Positions 43,514-51,320 of a stretch of DNA of 64,000 nt are shown one piece after another. Source of the stretch: Dehalococcoidia bacterium (lineage in GTDB: Bacteria > Chloroflexota > Dehalococcoidia > DSTF01 > JACRBR01); contig JAJTXQ010000040.1 of NCBI GenBank assembly GCA_021462855.1, positions 62,001 through 126,000 on the forward strand, in the 5' to 3' direction. The position numbers were made by a program, and so were the translations under genes. The notes under the pieces were generated by a model. The model saw nothing but the letters and a program-made list of their open reading frames with translations. It was not told where the DNA came from and made no database searches. Position 1 is the first letter of the stretch; the number at the start of each line of letters is the position of its first letter.

Positions 43514-44601
43514 TGACCGACAGCGAGCCGGCACGGGTGCGCGTCACGCTGCTCGGCGAAGGCCCCGGGGCCGACGCCTGGGCGCGCGCCTACCGCGGCG
43601 CCGACGGCGTCGATCTCGAACGGCTGGACGCCGCCGACGAATCGGAGCTCGCGCGCATCGCGCCCGGGGAGACGTCGGCGCTGGTCGTGGGTGCGGACGT
43701 GCCGGAACTCGCCGCGGTGACAAAGCGCGCGCTGCTCGCGCGGCGCCACGTGTTCGTCGCCGGCCCGGTCGCACTCGCATCGAAGCAGATCACCGCCATC
43801 GACGACCTCGCCCGCGCGCGCGGCCGCATCGCCATGTTCGACGCCGGCGACACGGGCGACGAGCGATTCGCCTTCGTGCGGCGGATGGTCGCCGGACCGC
43901 ACGCGCTCTGGCGCCCGCGCTACATCCGCTCGCTGCGCGCGGGCGGCGAGCCGCAGCTGTCGCTCGACCAGGCGGCGATCGCCGACATCCACGCGCTGCT
44001 GTCGCTCGCCGGCATGGCGCCGTCGCGCGTGTCCGCCCTCGCCCCCCGCCTCGACGACGAGACCGGCGCGGGCGGCATCGTCACCATGACCATCGCATTC
44101 GATGGCGGCCCCGCCGCGCGCATCGACGTCAGCCTGGCGGAGCCCCGCCCGGCACACGAGATCACACTCGTGTGCGACGGGCGCACCATCGTCCTCGACG
44201 CGTTCGACCTGCGGGCGCCGCTGCAGATCCTGGCCAGCGCGCGGCACAGCGGCCCGAGCGCAGGCGTCAACTGGGCAGAGACCGTCAGTGAGCACCCGGT
44301 CAGCGGTACGCACGACCGCCTGGCGCTCGCCGCCGGCGCGTTCCTCACGGCCGTGCGCACGCGGGACGCCGCCGCCGGCAACGCCGCATCGCTCGCCACC
44401 GCGGCGGCGACGTGGGAGGGCGCGCGCGCATCGATGGCGCAGGGCGGCGAGTGGGTATCCTGCGGCCGTGGCAGCCCGTCGGTGCGGCCGGAGCTGCACC
44501 TCATCAAGGGCGGCGGAAGGGGCGGCGAGGCGCTGCACGCGCCCGCGCTTACCCTTGTGCCGCGAGAGGCCGCGGTCCCCGACCCGCCGCGCTCGGCCTG
44601 A
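43513..44601 (+). CDS. Degenerate Gfo/Idh/MocA-like Rossmann-fold protein
   Basis: 362 residues. The N-terminal nucleotide-binding-like part (RVTLLGEGPGADAWARAYRG ... TSALVVGADVPELAAVTKRALLARRHVFVAGPVALAS) follows the Gfo/Idh/MocA pattern, in which a helix is followed by HVFVEKPLA. Here the EKP becomes AGP, so the conserved Lys is lost and the glycine-rich loop is also weak; oxidoreductase activity is doubtful. The second half has beta-sheet-like sequence with IDVSLAEPRPAHEITLVCDGRTI. The ATG overlaps the sigma-factor stop, so it is translated with the sigma factor and may modulate it. A bidirectional hairpin follows. Confidence 0.6.
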   Translation: MTDSEPARVRVTLLGEGPGADAWARAYRGADGVDLERLDAADESELARIAPGETSALVVGADVPELAAVTKRALLARRHVFVAGPVALASKQITAIDDLARARGRIAMFDAGDTGDERFAFVRRMVAGPHALWRPRYIRSLRAGGEPQLSLDQAAIADIHALLSLAGMAPSRVSALAPRLDDETGAGGIVTMTIAFDGGPAARIDVSLAEPRPAHEITLVCDGRTIVLDAFDLRAPLQILASARHSGPSAGVNWAETVSEHPVSGTHDRLALAAGAFLTAVRTRDAAAGNAASLATAAATWEGARASMAQGGEWVSCGRGSPSVRPELHLIKGGGRGGEALHAPALTLVPREAAVPDPPRSA

Positions 44602-44626
44602 GCTACCCCACAGGCAAGCAACGAGA

Positions 44627-44647
44627 AGACCGCCGTGACGGCGGTCT
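44627..44647. terminator. Hairpin terminator between convergent genes
   Basis: AGACCGCCG-TGA-CGGCGGTCT, a perfect 9-bp stem with a 3-nt loop, between the rightward MocA-like gene and leftward csrA. T/C-rich sequence (CTCTCC) follows on the plus strand. Confidence 0.75.
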
Positions 44648-44674
44648 CTCTCCATACTCGGACAGTTATCGTCG

Positions 44675-44905
44675 CTACGCCGAAGCGGCGGTCGGGCCCT
44701 CGGGGTTGGGGCTGCCAGCGCCGGGCTTTTTCTCGAACGGCTGGTTGCCGGAGCCTTCGTTCCAGAGCTCCTGCCGGAGCACCGTCACCTCGCCCGGCGC
44801 GCTGATGCCGATCTTCACGCGGTCGCGCTCGACGCCGAGCACCCGCACGAGAATGTTGCCGGAGATCACGATCCCCTGGTCGACTTTTCGAGTGAGAATG
44901 AGCAT
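44675..44905 (-). CDS. csrA: Carbon storage regulator CsrA
   Basis: 76 residues. MLILTRKVDQGIVISGNILVRVLGVERDRVKIGISAPGEVTVLRQELW is complete CsrA: Arg6 and the Arg of VRVL-like strands near the start, and the final beta strand with VLRQEL. The tail after 52 is Pro/Gly-rich and longer than usual. CsrA dimers bind GGA motifs in mRNA leaders and control translation and stability. The track starts at 45064 but ATG at 44905 begins the domain. Two tandem copies of TGCAAGGMGA precede the ATG. It lies near a FliA-type sigma factor, a pairing reminiscent of flagellar loci. Confidence 0.92.
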   Translation of the reverse strand: MLILTRKVDQGIVISGNILVRVLGVERDRVKIGISAPGEVTVLRQELWNEGSGNQPFEKKPGAGSPNPEGPTAASA

Positions 44906-45128
44906 CGCCTTGCATCTCCTTGCATACGCGTGCCGCGACGGGTCCGGTGCGGCGGGATGCCGGCGCTCCGTGGGCGCCGCCCGCTTCCTGTTGCTCATGT
45001 ATCGGCACGGGCTGAGGCGACCGTGCAGGCGGGCCGCCGCGCACGGGGAGACTGGGGGGCGCACACCCCACGCCCGCTGGGTGCCACCCGCCCCGCCGGA
45101 CCGGCGAGGCGCCGCCGGAGGCTGGTGC

Positions 45129-45134
45129 TAGAAT
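45129..45134 (+). promoter_or_regulatory. -10 element (TAGAAT) of the tRNA gene
   Basis: TAGAAT at 45129-45134, 8 nt before the mature 5' end of the tRNA. No convincing -35 was found. Confidence 0.45.
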
Positions 45135-45142
45135 CGACCGGC

Positions 45143-45217
45143 GGGCCCGTAGCTCAGCGGCAGAGCACCCGGCTCATAACCGGTGAGGCGCAGGTTCGAA
45201 TCCTGCCGGGCCCACCA
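45143..45217 (+). tRNA. tRNA with CAU anticodon (elongator Met, or Ile2)
   Basis: 75 nt including encoded CCA. Acceptor GGGCCCG/CGGGCCC, D arm GCTC-AGCGGCA-GAGC, anticodon loop CTCATAA, T arm GCAGG-TTCGAAT-CCTGC, end ACCA. Anticodon CAU. The 1-72 pair is G-C and the anticodon stem lacks the three G-C pairs of initiators, so it is not tRNA-fMet. The outermost anticodon-stem pair is a C/T mismatch. Elongator Met and lysidine-modified Ile2 cannot be separated here. Confidence 0.95.
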
Positions 45218-45247
45218 CGCCGGCCCGCCCGTCAACCCCAACCCCCG

Positions 45248-45276
45248 TTGACATCACGCCGCCGCGATCTGAGAAT
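45248..45276 (+). promoter_or_regulatory. Promoter of the TetR-like gene at 45311
   Basis: TTGACA (45248-45253), 17-bp spacer, GAGAAT (45271-45276). The -10 overlaps the ATG at 45275, which argues that translation begins later, at GTG 45311 behind AAGGA. Confidence 0.55.
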
Positions 45277-45310
45277 GAACGGAATTCAGCTTCCCGCCAT
45301 AAGGACGACG

Positions 45311-45943
45311 GTGACCGCTTCTCCCGTAACCGAACGCAGCCAGCGCGGCGAGCGCGCCCGCGCCATCCGCCGCGAGGAGATCCTCGATGCGGCGCGGCGG
45401 GTGTTCGCCGCGCGCGGCTTTCGCGGCACGACGATCGCCGACATCGCCGAGGACGCGGGCATCGCGCTCGGCACCATCTACCTCTACTTCAAGTCGAAGG
45501 AAGACGTGTACGCCGCGCTGCGCCAGCGTCTCATGGAACTGATCGCCGAGGCCGGGCGCCCGCCGGGCACGCCGGCCACCTGGGAGCAGGAGATACGCCG
45601 CCGCATCCGCAATGTGTTCGACGTCTGCGGCCGCAATACGGACCTCGTGCGGCTGGCGGTGTTGAACGCCGACCCGGACAGCCGCGTCATGGCGCTCTCG
45701 CGCGACGACGACCGCGCCCGCGCCGAGCCGCTCGCCCGCGCGCTCGCCGCCGGCATCCAGCGCGGGCAGGTGCGGCGTATCGACCCCGTGATCGCGGCAC
45801 GGATGATCCACGGCGCGGTCACGTTCGCCGTGTACCAGGCGTTCGTGCTCGCCGACGGCGGCGACGCCGAGCGCTACCGCGACACCTGCGCCGACATGAT
45901 CGCCGCGTATCTCGTGCCACCGCCGGCAAACGGGAGGTCGTAA
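45311..45943 (+). CDS. TetR-family transcriptional regulator
   Basis: 210 residues from GTG 45311. RAIRREEILDAARRVFAARGFRGTTIADIAEDAGIALGTIYLYFKSKEDVYAALRQRL is a full TetR DNA-binding domain (about residues 14-70); the remaining helical domain, about 75-205, has ARMIHGAVTFAVYQAFV and would bind a ligand and form the dimer. An ATG at 45275 is in frame but lies in the -10 box, so I prefer the GTG with AAGGA upstream. It is followed after 21 bp by an unusual membrane protein, its likely target. Confidence 0.88.
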   Translation: MTASPVTERSQRGERARAIRREEILDAARRVFAARGFRGTTIADIAEDAGIALGTIYLYFKSKEDVYAALRQRLMELIAEAGRPPGTPATWEQEIRRRIRNVFDVCGRNTDLVRLAVLNADPDSRVMALSRDDDRARAEPLARALAAGIQRGQVRRIDPVIAARMIHGAVTFAVYQAFVLADGGDAERYRDTCADMIAAYLVPPPANGRS

Positions 45944-45964
45944 CAAGGGGAGGGGAGGACTTCG

Positions 45965-47170
45965 ATGGACACCCACGACACACAGTGGAGCCGGGGAACA
46001 GGAGCTGGGTGGCTCGCATCGCCGGCGCTCTGGTTCGCGGTCGCGGTCGCCGGAATGCTGGTGGTCTTCGCCGGCCTCGCCGTCGACGCATGGCGCCACA
46101 ACAACGGCGCGGCCGAGGAATCGCTGCTCAGCCTGTCCAACCCCGGCCACCTCATTGCGGCGATCGGGCTCGGCGTGACATCGGCCGCGGTGCTCGCGGG
46201 GCTGAGCGTGTCACTGCTCGGCGGCGTGCGCGCGCCCGAGGCGCTCGTGCGGCGCTTCGTGCCGCTGACGGCCGCATGGGTGGCGGTCGCCGCCGTCGCT
46301 GTGGGCTCGATCACCTACATCGGCGCGTCCGGCACGTCGGTCGGCCACGAGCACGAGAGCGCCGTGGCGGGCGCGCAGACGGACGCGGCGGGCGGCGACG
46401 CCGGGGTGGCGCAGGCGCTCCGCGACCAGGGCATCCCCACGGGCACGGACACCAACCCTGCCGACGTCGATGGCGCATTCTCGCAGGGCGCGAGCGGCAC
46501 GCCCGACGGGCGCCACGACCACGGCAAGCACCCCACGTTCACGCAACTCGGCTCCATGCCAAACGACGACCTCGTCTCGCGCTTCCCGCAGGGCACGCTC
46601 GACGCCGCGGACCTGCCTGCGCTCAAGCAGCAGTTGCAGACCGTGCGTGAGGTGGCGCTCCGTTACCCGACGGTCGAGGCGGCCAACGCGGCCGGTTACG
46701 GAAACACGACCAACGACGTGCCGTTCATGGGCATGCATTACCTGAACTTCGACTACGTGCGCGACGGCGTGTTCGACCCGGCAAAGCCGGAAGGCCTGCT
46801 GTTCAGCAAGGTCGACGCCGGCCCGCCGAAGCTCGTCGGCGCGTGGTTCCTGCTGCTGCCCGGCATTGGCGACATCACGGCGGACACGCAGCCGGCCGGC
46901 TTCGTCGGCGACCTCGATATGTGGCACGCGCACATCGGCCTCTGCCTGGTCGGCCTCTCAGGCTCGAGCGAGGGCGAGACGAAGGAAAGCTGCGAGGCCA
47001 AGGGCGGCTCCTTCACGGGTGACCTGCGCTGGATGATGCACGTGTGGATCGCGCCCGAGGTCACCGAGAACCCCGACGGGTTCTTCGCCTACCTCAACGG
47101 CGACCTGTTCGAAAAGCAGCAGGCTGCCGGCAGGGAGGTGGGCGCGCAACCGTCGGGCGTCGCGCCGTAG
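45965..47170 (+). CDS. Membrane-anchored protein of unclassified family, possibly metal binding
   Basis: 401 residues. Three N-terminal helices (about 18-40, 58-82, 95-117) anchor an extracytoplasmic part. The first stretch is His-rich (GHEHESAV, DGRHDHGKHP). The C-terminal domain (about 195-390) has NDVPFMGMHYLNFDYVRDGVFDPAKPEGLLF, WFLLLPG, DLDMWHAHIGLCLVG and LRWMMHVWIAP, a pattern with conserved His residues that I know only from uncharacterised bacterial proteins. A possible role is metal or haem binding, but this is a guess. AAGGGGAGGGGAGG is a very strong ribosome site, and TetR lies directly upstream. Confidence 0.6.
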   Translation: MDTHDTQWSRGTGAGWLASPALWFAVAVAGMLVVFAGLAVDAWRHNNGAAEESLLSLSNPGHLIAAIGLGVTSAAVLAGLSVSLLGGVRAPEALVRRFVPLTAAWVAVAAVAVGSITYIGASGTSVGHEHESAVAGAQTDAAGGDAGVAQALRDQGIPTGTDTNPADVDGAFSQGASGTPDGRHDHGKHPTFTQLGSMPNDDLVSRFPQGTLDAADLPALKQQLQTVREVALRYPTVEAANAAGYGNTTNDVPFMGMHYLNFDYVRDGVFDPAKPEGLLFSKVDAGPPKLVGAWFLLLPGIGDITADTQPAGFVGDLDMWHAHIGLCLVGLSGSSEGETKESCEAKGGSFTGDLRWMMHVWIAPEVTENPDGFFAYLNGDLFEKQQAAGREVGAQPSGVAP

Positions 47171-47192
47171 CAGCGCGGGAGCGCGCGTTCAG

Positions 47193-47204
47193 TACACTGC
47201 GCCG
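47193..47204 (+). promoter_or_regulatory. Leaderless -10 (TACACT) of the DUF402 gene
   Basis: TACACT at 47193-47198, GCGCCG, then ATG at 47205. Confidence 0.5.
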
Positions 47205-47714
47205 ATGGGAACGGAATCCACGCTCATCGGCGCGGCGGTGCCCGTCCACGCGACGAAGTACGACGGCGCCTACCACCGCCGCTGGCCGATGCGGTACGTC
47301 ATGCGCCGCGGACCGCTGTACGTCCTGGAATTCGAACTCGGCACGCTCGCGACGAAGACGCGCGACCCGGCGGACGACCCCGACCCCGCCGCGTTCACGT
47401 GGCCCGGCGAGCTCTACCTGTGGGAGGACCGCTGGTACAACACGTGCCGCGTCCTCCGCGAAGGCCGCACGTGGTACTACACCAACATCGCCACGCCGGC
47501 GGAGTTTGACGGCTCGTCGTTCCACTACATCGACCTCGACCTCGACGTCTCGTGGTATCCGCACAACGAACCGCGCGTCCACGACGATGACGAATTCCTC
47601 GACCACAGCGCATCGATGGGATACCCTCCCGAGGTCATCGAACGAGCGCGCGCGGCGGTAGACGAAGTCCTCGGGCACATCGCGGCGCGCGCGTTTCCTT
47701 TTGATCGGCCATGA
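47205..47714 (+). CDS. DUF402 family protein (FomD-like fold)
   Basis: 169 residues. The second half has the DUF402 signature: WYYTNIATPAEFDGSSFHYIDLDLDVSWYPHN followed by VHDDDEFLDHSASMGYPPEVIERARAAVDEVLGHI. Acidic residues in DLDLDV and DDDEF are those that bind metal in FomD-like and nucleoside-diphosphate-hydrolysing members. Substrate is unknown. It starts right after a TACACT box and overlaps argS by 4 bp (ATGA), so it forms an operon with argS. Confidence 0.8.
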   Translation: MGTESTLIGAAVPVHATKYDGAYHRRWPMRYVMRRGPLYVLEFELGTLATKTRDPADDPDPAAFTWPGELYLWEDRWYNTCRVLREGRTWYYTNIATPAEFDGSSFHYIDLDLDVSWYPHNEPRVHDDDEFLDHSASMGYPPEVIERARAAVDEVLGHIAARAFPFDRP

Positions 47715-49369
47715 TTCGCGACGACCTCGCACGGATGGTTCAGGACGCCGCACAGGCGGCGATGGATGCCGGCGAACTGCCGGCCGTCGTCGTGCCCGAT
47801 GTCGTCATCGAGCGGCCGGCGCGGCCCGAGCACGGCGACTACGCCACGAACCTGCCGATGCGCCTCGCGCGCGCCGCCCGCGCCAACCCGCTCGATATCG
47901 CCCGGACGATCGCCGCGCGCGTGCCCGCTGACGCGTCGCTCGCGGCGGCCGGCGGGGCGCCGCCGGGGTTCATCAACTTCCGCCTGTCCGAGGCGTGGCT
48001 CGCGCGCCAGGTCGACGCCATCAGCGCCGCGGGCGCCGCCTTCGGCGACGTCGACGAAGGGCGCGGCGTGAAGGTGCAGGTCGAGTTCGTCAGCGCCAAC
48101 CCGACGGGCCCGCTCACGGCCGGCAACGGGCGCGGCGCCGCGTACGGCAGCGTCCTCGCGTCGATCCTCGACGCCGCCGGGTTCGACGTGCAGCGCGAAT
48201 ACCTCGTCAACGACGCGGGCACGCAGACCGACGTGTTCGGCCGCACGCTGCTCGCGCGCTACCGCCAGCAGTTCGGCGAAGACGCCGAGATCCCGCCGGA
48301 CGGCTACCCCGGCGAGTACATGGTCGAACTCGCCGCGCAGATCAAGGCCGAAGCCGGCGACCGCTACCTGCGCGCCGAGGAGCCGCCCGACGAACTCGTG
48401 CTGCGCGGCATCGATGTCATGGTCGAGCGCATCCGCGAGGACCTCGAGGCGCTCGGCGTGGTGTACGACAGCTGGTTCCGCGAGCGCTCACTGTACGCGC
48501 CCGGCGGCCTGTACGAGCGCACGCTCGCCCGCCTGCGCGAGGCCGGCGTCCTCGTCGAGAAGGAGGGCGCGCTGTGGCTCGCCTCGACCGAGCTCGGCGA
48601 GGACAAGGACAACGTCGTCGTGCGCAGCACCGGCAAGCCCACCTACTTCGCGTCGGACATCGCGTATCACAACGACAAGTTCCAGCAGCGCAACTTCGAC
48701 CGCGTGATCGATATCTGGGGCGCCGACCACCAGGGCCACGTCTCGCGCATGAAGGCCGCCGTCAGCGCGCTTGGCGTCGACCCGGCCCGGCTCGAGATCC
48801 TGATCTACCAGCTCGTGAGCTTCCGCCGCGGCGATGAGGTCGTGCGCCTCTCCAAGCGCGCCGGAAACATCGTGCTCATCCGCGACATCGTGGAGGAGGT
48901 CGGGCGCGACGCGGCGCGCTTCTTCTTCCTCGCGCGCTCGGCGGACAGCCAGATGGAGTTCGACCTCGAGCTCGCCAAGCGGCAGTCGGCGGAGAACCCC
49001 GTGTACTACGTGCAGTACGCGCACGCGCGCATCGCCGGCATCCTCGCGAACGCCGCCGAGCGCATCCCGACGTACGACGACGGCGATGTCGCGCTGCTCA
49101 CGCACCCGATGGAGCTGGCGCTCATCCGCAAAATGCTGCAGCTGCCCGAGCTCGTGCAGCTGATGGCGCGGCAGCTCGAGCCGCACCACCTGCCGCATTA
49201 CGCGCAGGACCTGGCGACCGCGTTCCACGCGTTCTACACCGAGTGCCGCGTGCTCAACACCGACGAACTGCCACTGTCGAAAGCGAGGCTCAAGCTATGC
49301 AACGCCGCCCGCACCACGCTGGCCCGCGCGCTATCGCTCATGGGGGTCTCCGCGCCCGAGCGCATGTGA
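47711..49369 (+). CDS. argS: Arginyl-tRNA synthetase
   Basis: 552 residues. The N-terminal Add1 domain (1-100, RPEHGDYATNLPMRLA) is followed by the class I core: VEFVSANPTGPLTAGNGRGAAYGSVLASIL, where the HIGH signature (usually LHxGHxRGA) reads LTAGN. GADHQGHVSRMKAAVSALG and FRRGDEVVRLSKRAGNIVLIRDIVEEVGRDAARFFFLARS hold the KMSKS-like loop, and the C-terminal helical bundle ends ARTTLARALSLMGVSAPERM, the standard family end. It charges tRNA-Arg. The second His to Asn is frequent in ArgRS; the first to Thr is less common. Overlaps the DUF402 gene before it and the lipoprotein after it. Confidence 0.95.
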   Translation: MIRDDLARMVQDAAQAAMDAGELPAVVVPDVVIERPARPEHGDYATNLPMRLARAARANPLDIARTIAARVPADASLAAAGGAPPGFINFRLSEAWLARQVDAISAAGAAFGDVDEGRGVKVQVEFVSANPTGPLTAGNGRGAAYGSVLASILDAAGFDVQREYLVNDAGTQTDVFGRTLLARYRQQFGEDAEIPPDGYPGEYMVELAAQIKAEAGDRYLRAEEPPDELVLRGIDVMVERIREDLEALGVVYDSWFRERSLYAPGGLYERTLARLREAGVLVEKEGALWLASTELGEDKDNVVVRSTGKPTYFASDIAYHNDKFQQRNFDRVIDIWGADHQGHVSRMKAAVSALGVDPARLEILIYQLVSFRRGDEVVRLSKRAGNIVLIRDIVEEVGRDAARFFFLARSADSQMEFDLELAKRQSAENPVYYVQYAHARIAGILANAAERIPTYDDGDVALLTHPMELALIRKMLQLPELVQLMARQLEPHHLPHYAQDLATAFHAFYTECRVLNTDELPLSKARLKLCNAARTTLARALSLMGVSAPERM

Positions 49370-50292
49370 CGCGCCGCGCGCTCGCTGCGGCCGCGCTCGC
49401 CCTGCTCGCCGCCGCAACGGCGCTGGCCGCGTGCGACGGCGGCGGTGGCGATGACGATGCCGACACCGCCAACCTCGTGGTCTACGAGTCGACGACCGCC
49501 CAGGTCACCGACGTGTTCACGATGGATCCGGACAGCGGCAAGACCCGGAACGTCACGCAGGGGACCGGGTTCAACGGCATGCCGGGGTGGTCGCACGACA
49601 AGAAGCGCATCCTCTTCAGCTCGGACCGCGACGCGGAGCGGCGCATGTACGACCTGTACACCGTGAAACCGGACGGCTCCGACGTCCGGCGCATCACGAA
49701 CACGCCCGATGTCGCCGAGTGGAGCGCCAAGTTCGACCCCACGGGCGAGCGCATCGGCCTGATCGAGCGGCGCAAGGGCGGGTTCTACATCGTCGTGATG
49801 GGCGCCGACGGCGCGAACGCGCGCACGCTCGCCGGCCCGATGAAGTTCGCGGAGTTCCCCGCGTGGTCGCGCGACGGCACCGAGCTAGCGTTCGCCGGCA
49901 TGCGCCGCGACCAGAACGCCGCCGACATCTTCGGCATCGACGTGGCGAGCGGCGAGCTGCACACGATCATCGGCAAGCCGGGCGCCGACCTCTGCCCGCA
50001 CTACTCACGCGACGGCAAGTTCCTGAACTACGCGTCGAGCGACAACCAGACCGAAGACGGTCCCGACATCTACCTGCACGACCTGGAGAAGGGCGACGCC
50101 ACGCAGGACACGCGGCTGACGACGAACCCGGGCCGCGACGACTACGCCACGCCCTCGCCCGATGGCAAGCGTTACGTCTTCCTCTCGCAGCGCGACGGCA
50201 ACATGGAGCTGTACATCATGGACGCCGACGGCTCGAACCAGCGACGCCTCACCGACACGCCCGGCTCGCGGGAGAACGTGCCCGACTGGTAG
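49366..50292 (+). CDS. TolB-like beta-propeller lipoprotein
   Basis: 308 residues from GTG 49366, which overlaps the argS stop (GTGA). The signal peptide ALAAAALALLAAATALAAC ends in a lipobox with Cys20. The mature part is a six-bladed PD40-type propeller: VFTMDPDSGKTRNVTQGTGFNGMPGWSHDKKRILFSSDRD, YTVKPDGSDVRRITNTPDVAEWSAKFDPTGERIGLI and similar, ending DADGSNQRRLTDTPGSRENVPDW. Such propellers bind partners or glycans outside the membrane. The track start at 49243 is within argS and is rejected. It resembles the lipoprotein at 21408. Confidence 0.85.
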   Translation: MTRRALAAAALALLAAATALAACDGGGGDDDADTANLVVYESTTAQVTDVFTMDPDSGKTRNVTQGTGFNGMPGWSHDKKRILFSSDRDAERRMYDLYTVKPDGSDVRRITNTPDVAEWSAKFDPTGERIGLIERRKGGFYIVVMGADGANARTLAGPMKFAEFPAWSRDGTELAFAGMRRDQNAADIFGIDVASGELHTIIGKPGADLCPHYSRDGKFLNYASSDNQTEDGPDIYLHDLEKGDATQDTRLTTNPGRDDYATPSPDGKRYVFLSQRDGNMELYIMDADGSNQRRLTDTPGSRENVPDW

Positions 50293-50314
50293 CGGCCCGC
50301 GCGCGGCCGCGAGT

Positions 50315-51316
50315 TCAGCGCGGCGCCTCGTCACGCAGGAGGCGCGCCGCTTCCTTCGCGTGGTACGTGATGATGATCGATGCGCCGGCGCGGCGGATCG
50401 CCGTCAGCGTCTCCATCATCACCCGCTGCTCATCGATCCAGCCGCGCTCGCCGGCTGCCTTCACCATCGCGTACTCGCCGCTGACGTTATAGGCGGCGAG
50501 CGGCACATCGACCGCCTGCCTCGCCCGCGCGATCACGTCGAGATACGCCAGCGCCGGCTTCACCATCACGATGTCCGCGCCCTCGGCGATATCGTCCTCG
50601 ATCTCGAGCAGCGCCTCGCGGACGTTCGGCGGGTCCATCTGGTAGCCGCGGCGGTCGCCGAACTGCGGCGCGCTGTCCGCCGCCTCGCGGAACGGCCCAT
50701 AGAACGCCGATGCATACTTCGCGCTGTACGCCATGATCGGCAGCGACGCAAATCCCGCGTCGTCGAGCGTGCCGCGGATCGCCGCCACGCGCCCGTCCAT
50801 CATGTCCGAGGGCGCCACGATGTCCGCGCCCGCCTGCGCGTGCGAGAGCGCGGTGTCGGCGAGCAGCTCGAGCGAGCGGTCGTTGTCGACTTCGCCGTCG
50901 ACGACGACGCCGCAATGGCCGTGGCTCGTGTATTCGCACATGCACACGTCGGTCACCACGACGAGGCGCGGGTCAGCGCGCTTGAACGCGCGCACCGCCC
51001 GCTGCACCACGCCGTCGTCGGCGTAGGCGCCGGATCCGGCCTCGTCCTTCGACTCCGGCAACCCGAACAGCAGCACCGCCGGGATACCCAGCGCCCGCAG
51101 GTCATCGGCCTCGCGTCCGGCCTGGTCGACCGACACGCGGAACTGCCCGGGCATCGACGCGATGGGTTCGCGGATGTTCGAGCCGTGCGTGACGAACAGC
51201 GGATAGACGAAGTCCGACGGCGATAGCCGCGTCTCGGCGACGAGCCGCCGCAGCCCCTCCGACCGCCGCAGCCGCCGGTGCCGTGCGAATTCGCCGAGCG
51301 TGTCGATATCGAGCAT
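50315..51316 (-). CDS. hemB: Delta-aminolevulinic acid dehydratase (porphobilinogen synthase)
   Basis: 333 residues. [20 protein letters not shown] is the Cys-rich zinc site of zinc-dependent HemB. The Schiff-base Lys residues lie in [23 protein letters not shown] and [16 protein letters not shown]. It condenses two ALA to porphobilinogen. The track ORF begins at 51706 in the previous gene's shadow; ATG at 51316 is 4 nt after the cobA-hemD stop. It is the last gene of the leftward tetrapyrrole operon. Confidence 0.96.
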   Translation of the reverse strand: MLDIDTLGEFARHRRLRRSEGLRRLVAETRLSPSDFVYPLFVTHGSNIREPIASMPGQFRVSVDQAGREADDLRALGIPAVLLFGLPESKDEAGSGAYADDGVVQRAVRAFKRADPRLVVVTDVCMCEYTSHGHCGVVVDGEVDNDRSLELLADTALSHAQAGADIVAPSDMMDGRVAAIRGTLDDAGFASLPIMAYSAKYASAFYGPFREAADSAPQFGDRRGYQMDPPNVREALLEIEDDIAEGADIVMVKPALAYLDVIARARQAVDVPLAAYNVSGEYAMVKAAGERGWIDEQRVMMETLTAIRRAGASIIITYHAKEAARLLRDEAPR

Positions 51317-51320
51317 GGCG

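Noticed and set aside
43378-44655. 425-codon minus-strand ORF opposite the MocA-like gene
   Set aside because: The plus-strand gene is coupled to the sigma factor and has a Rossmann-like pattern; the minus frame is Arg/Gly-rich without motif.
45143-45217. tRNA-CAU as initiator tRNA
   Set aside because: It has a G-C pair at 1-72 and lacks the triple G-C anticodon stem of initiators.
45275-45310. ATG 45275 as start of the TetR gene
   Set aside because: It overlaps the -10 of a TTGACA-17-GAGAAT promoter; GTG 45311 with AAGGA fits better, though the promoter itself is only a prediction.
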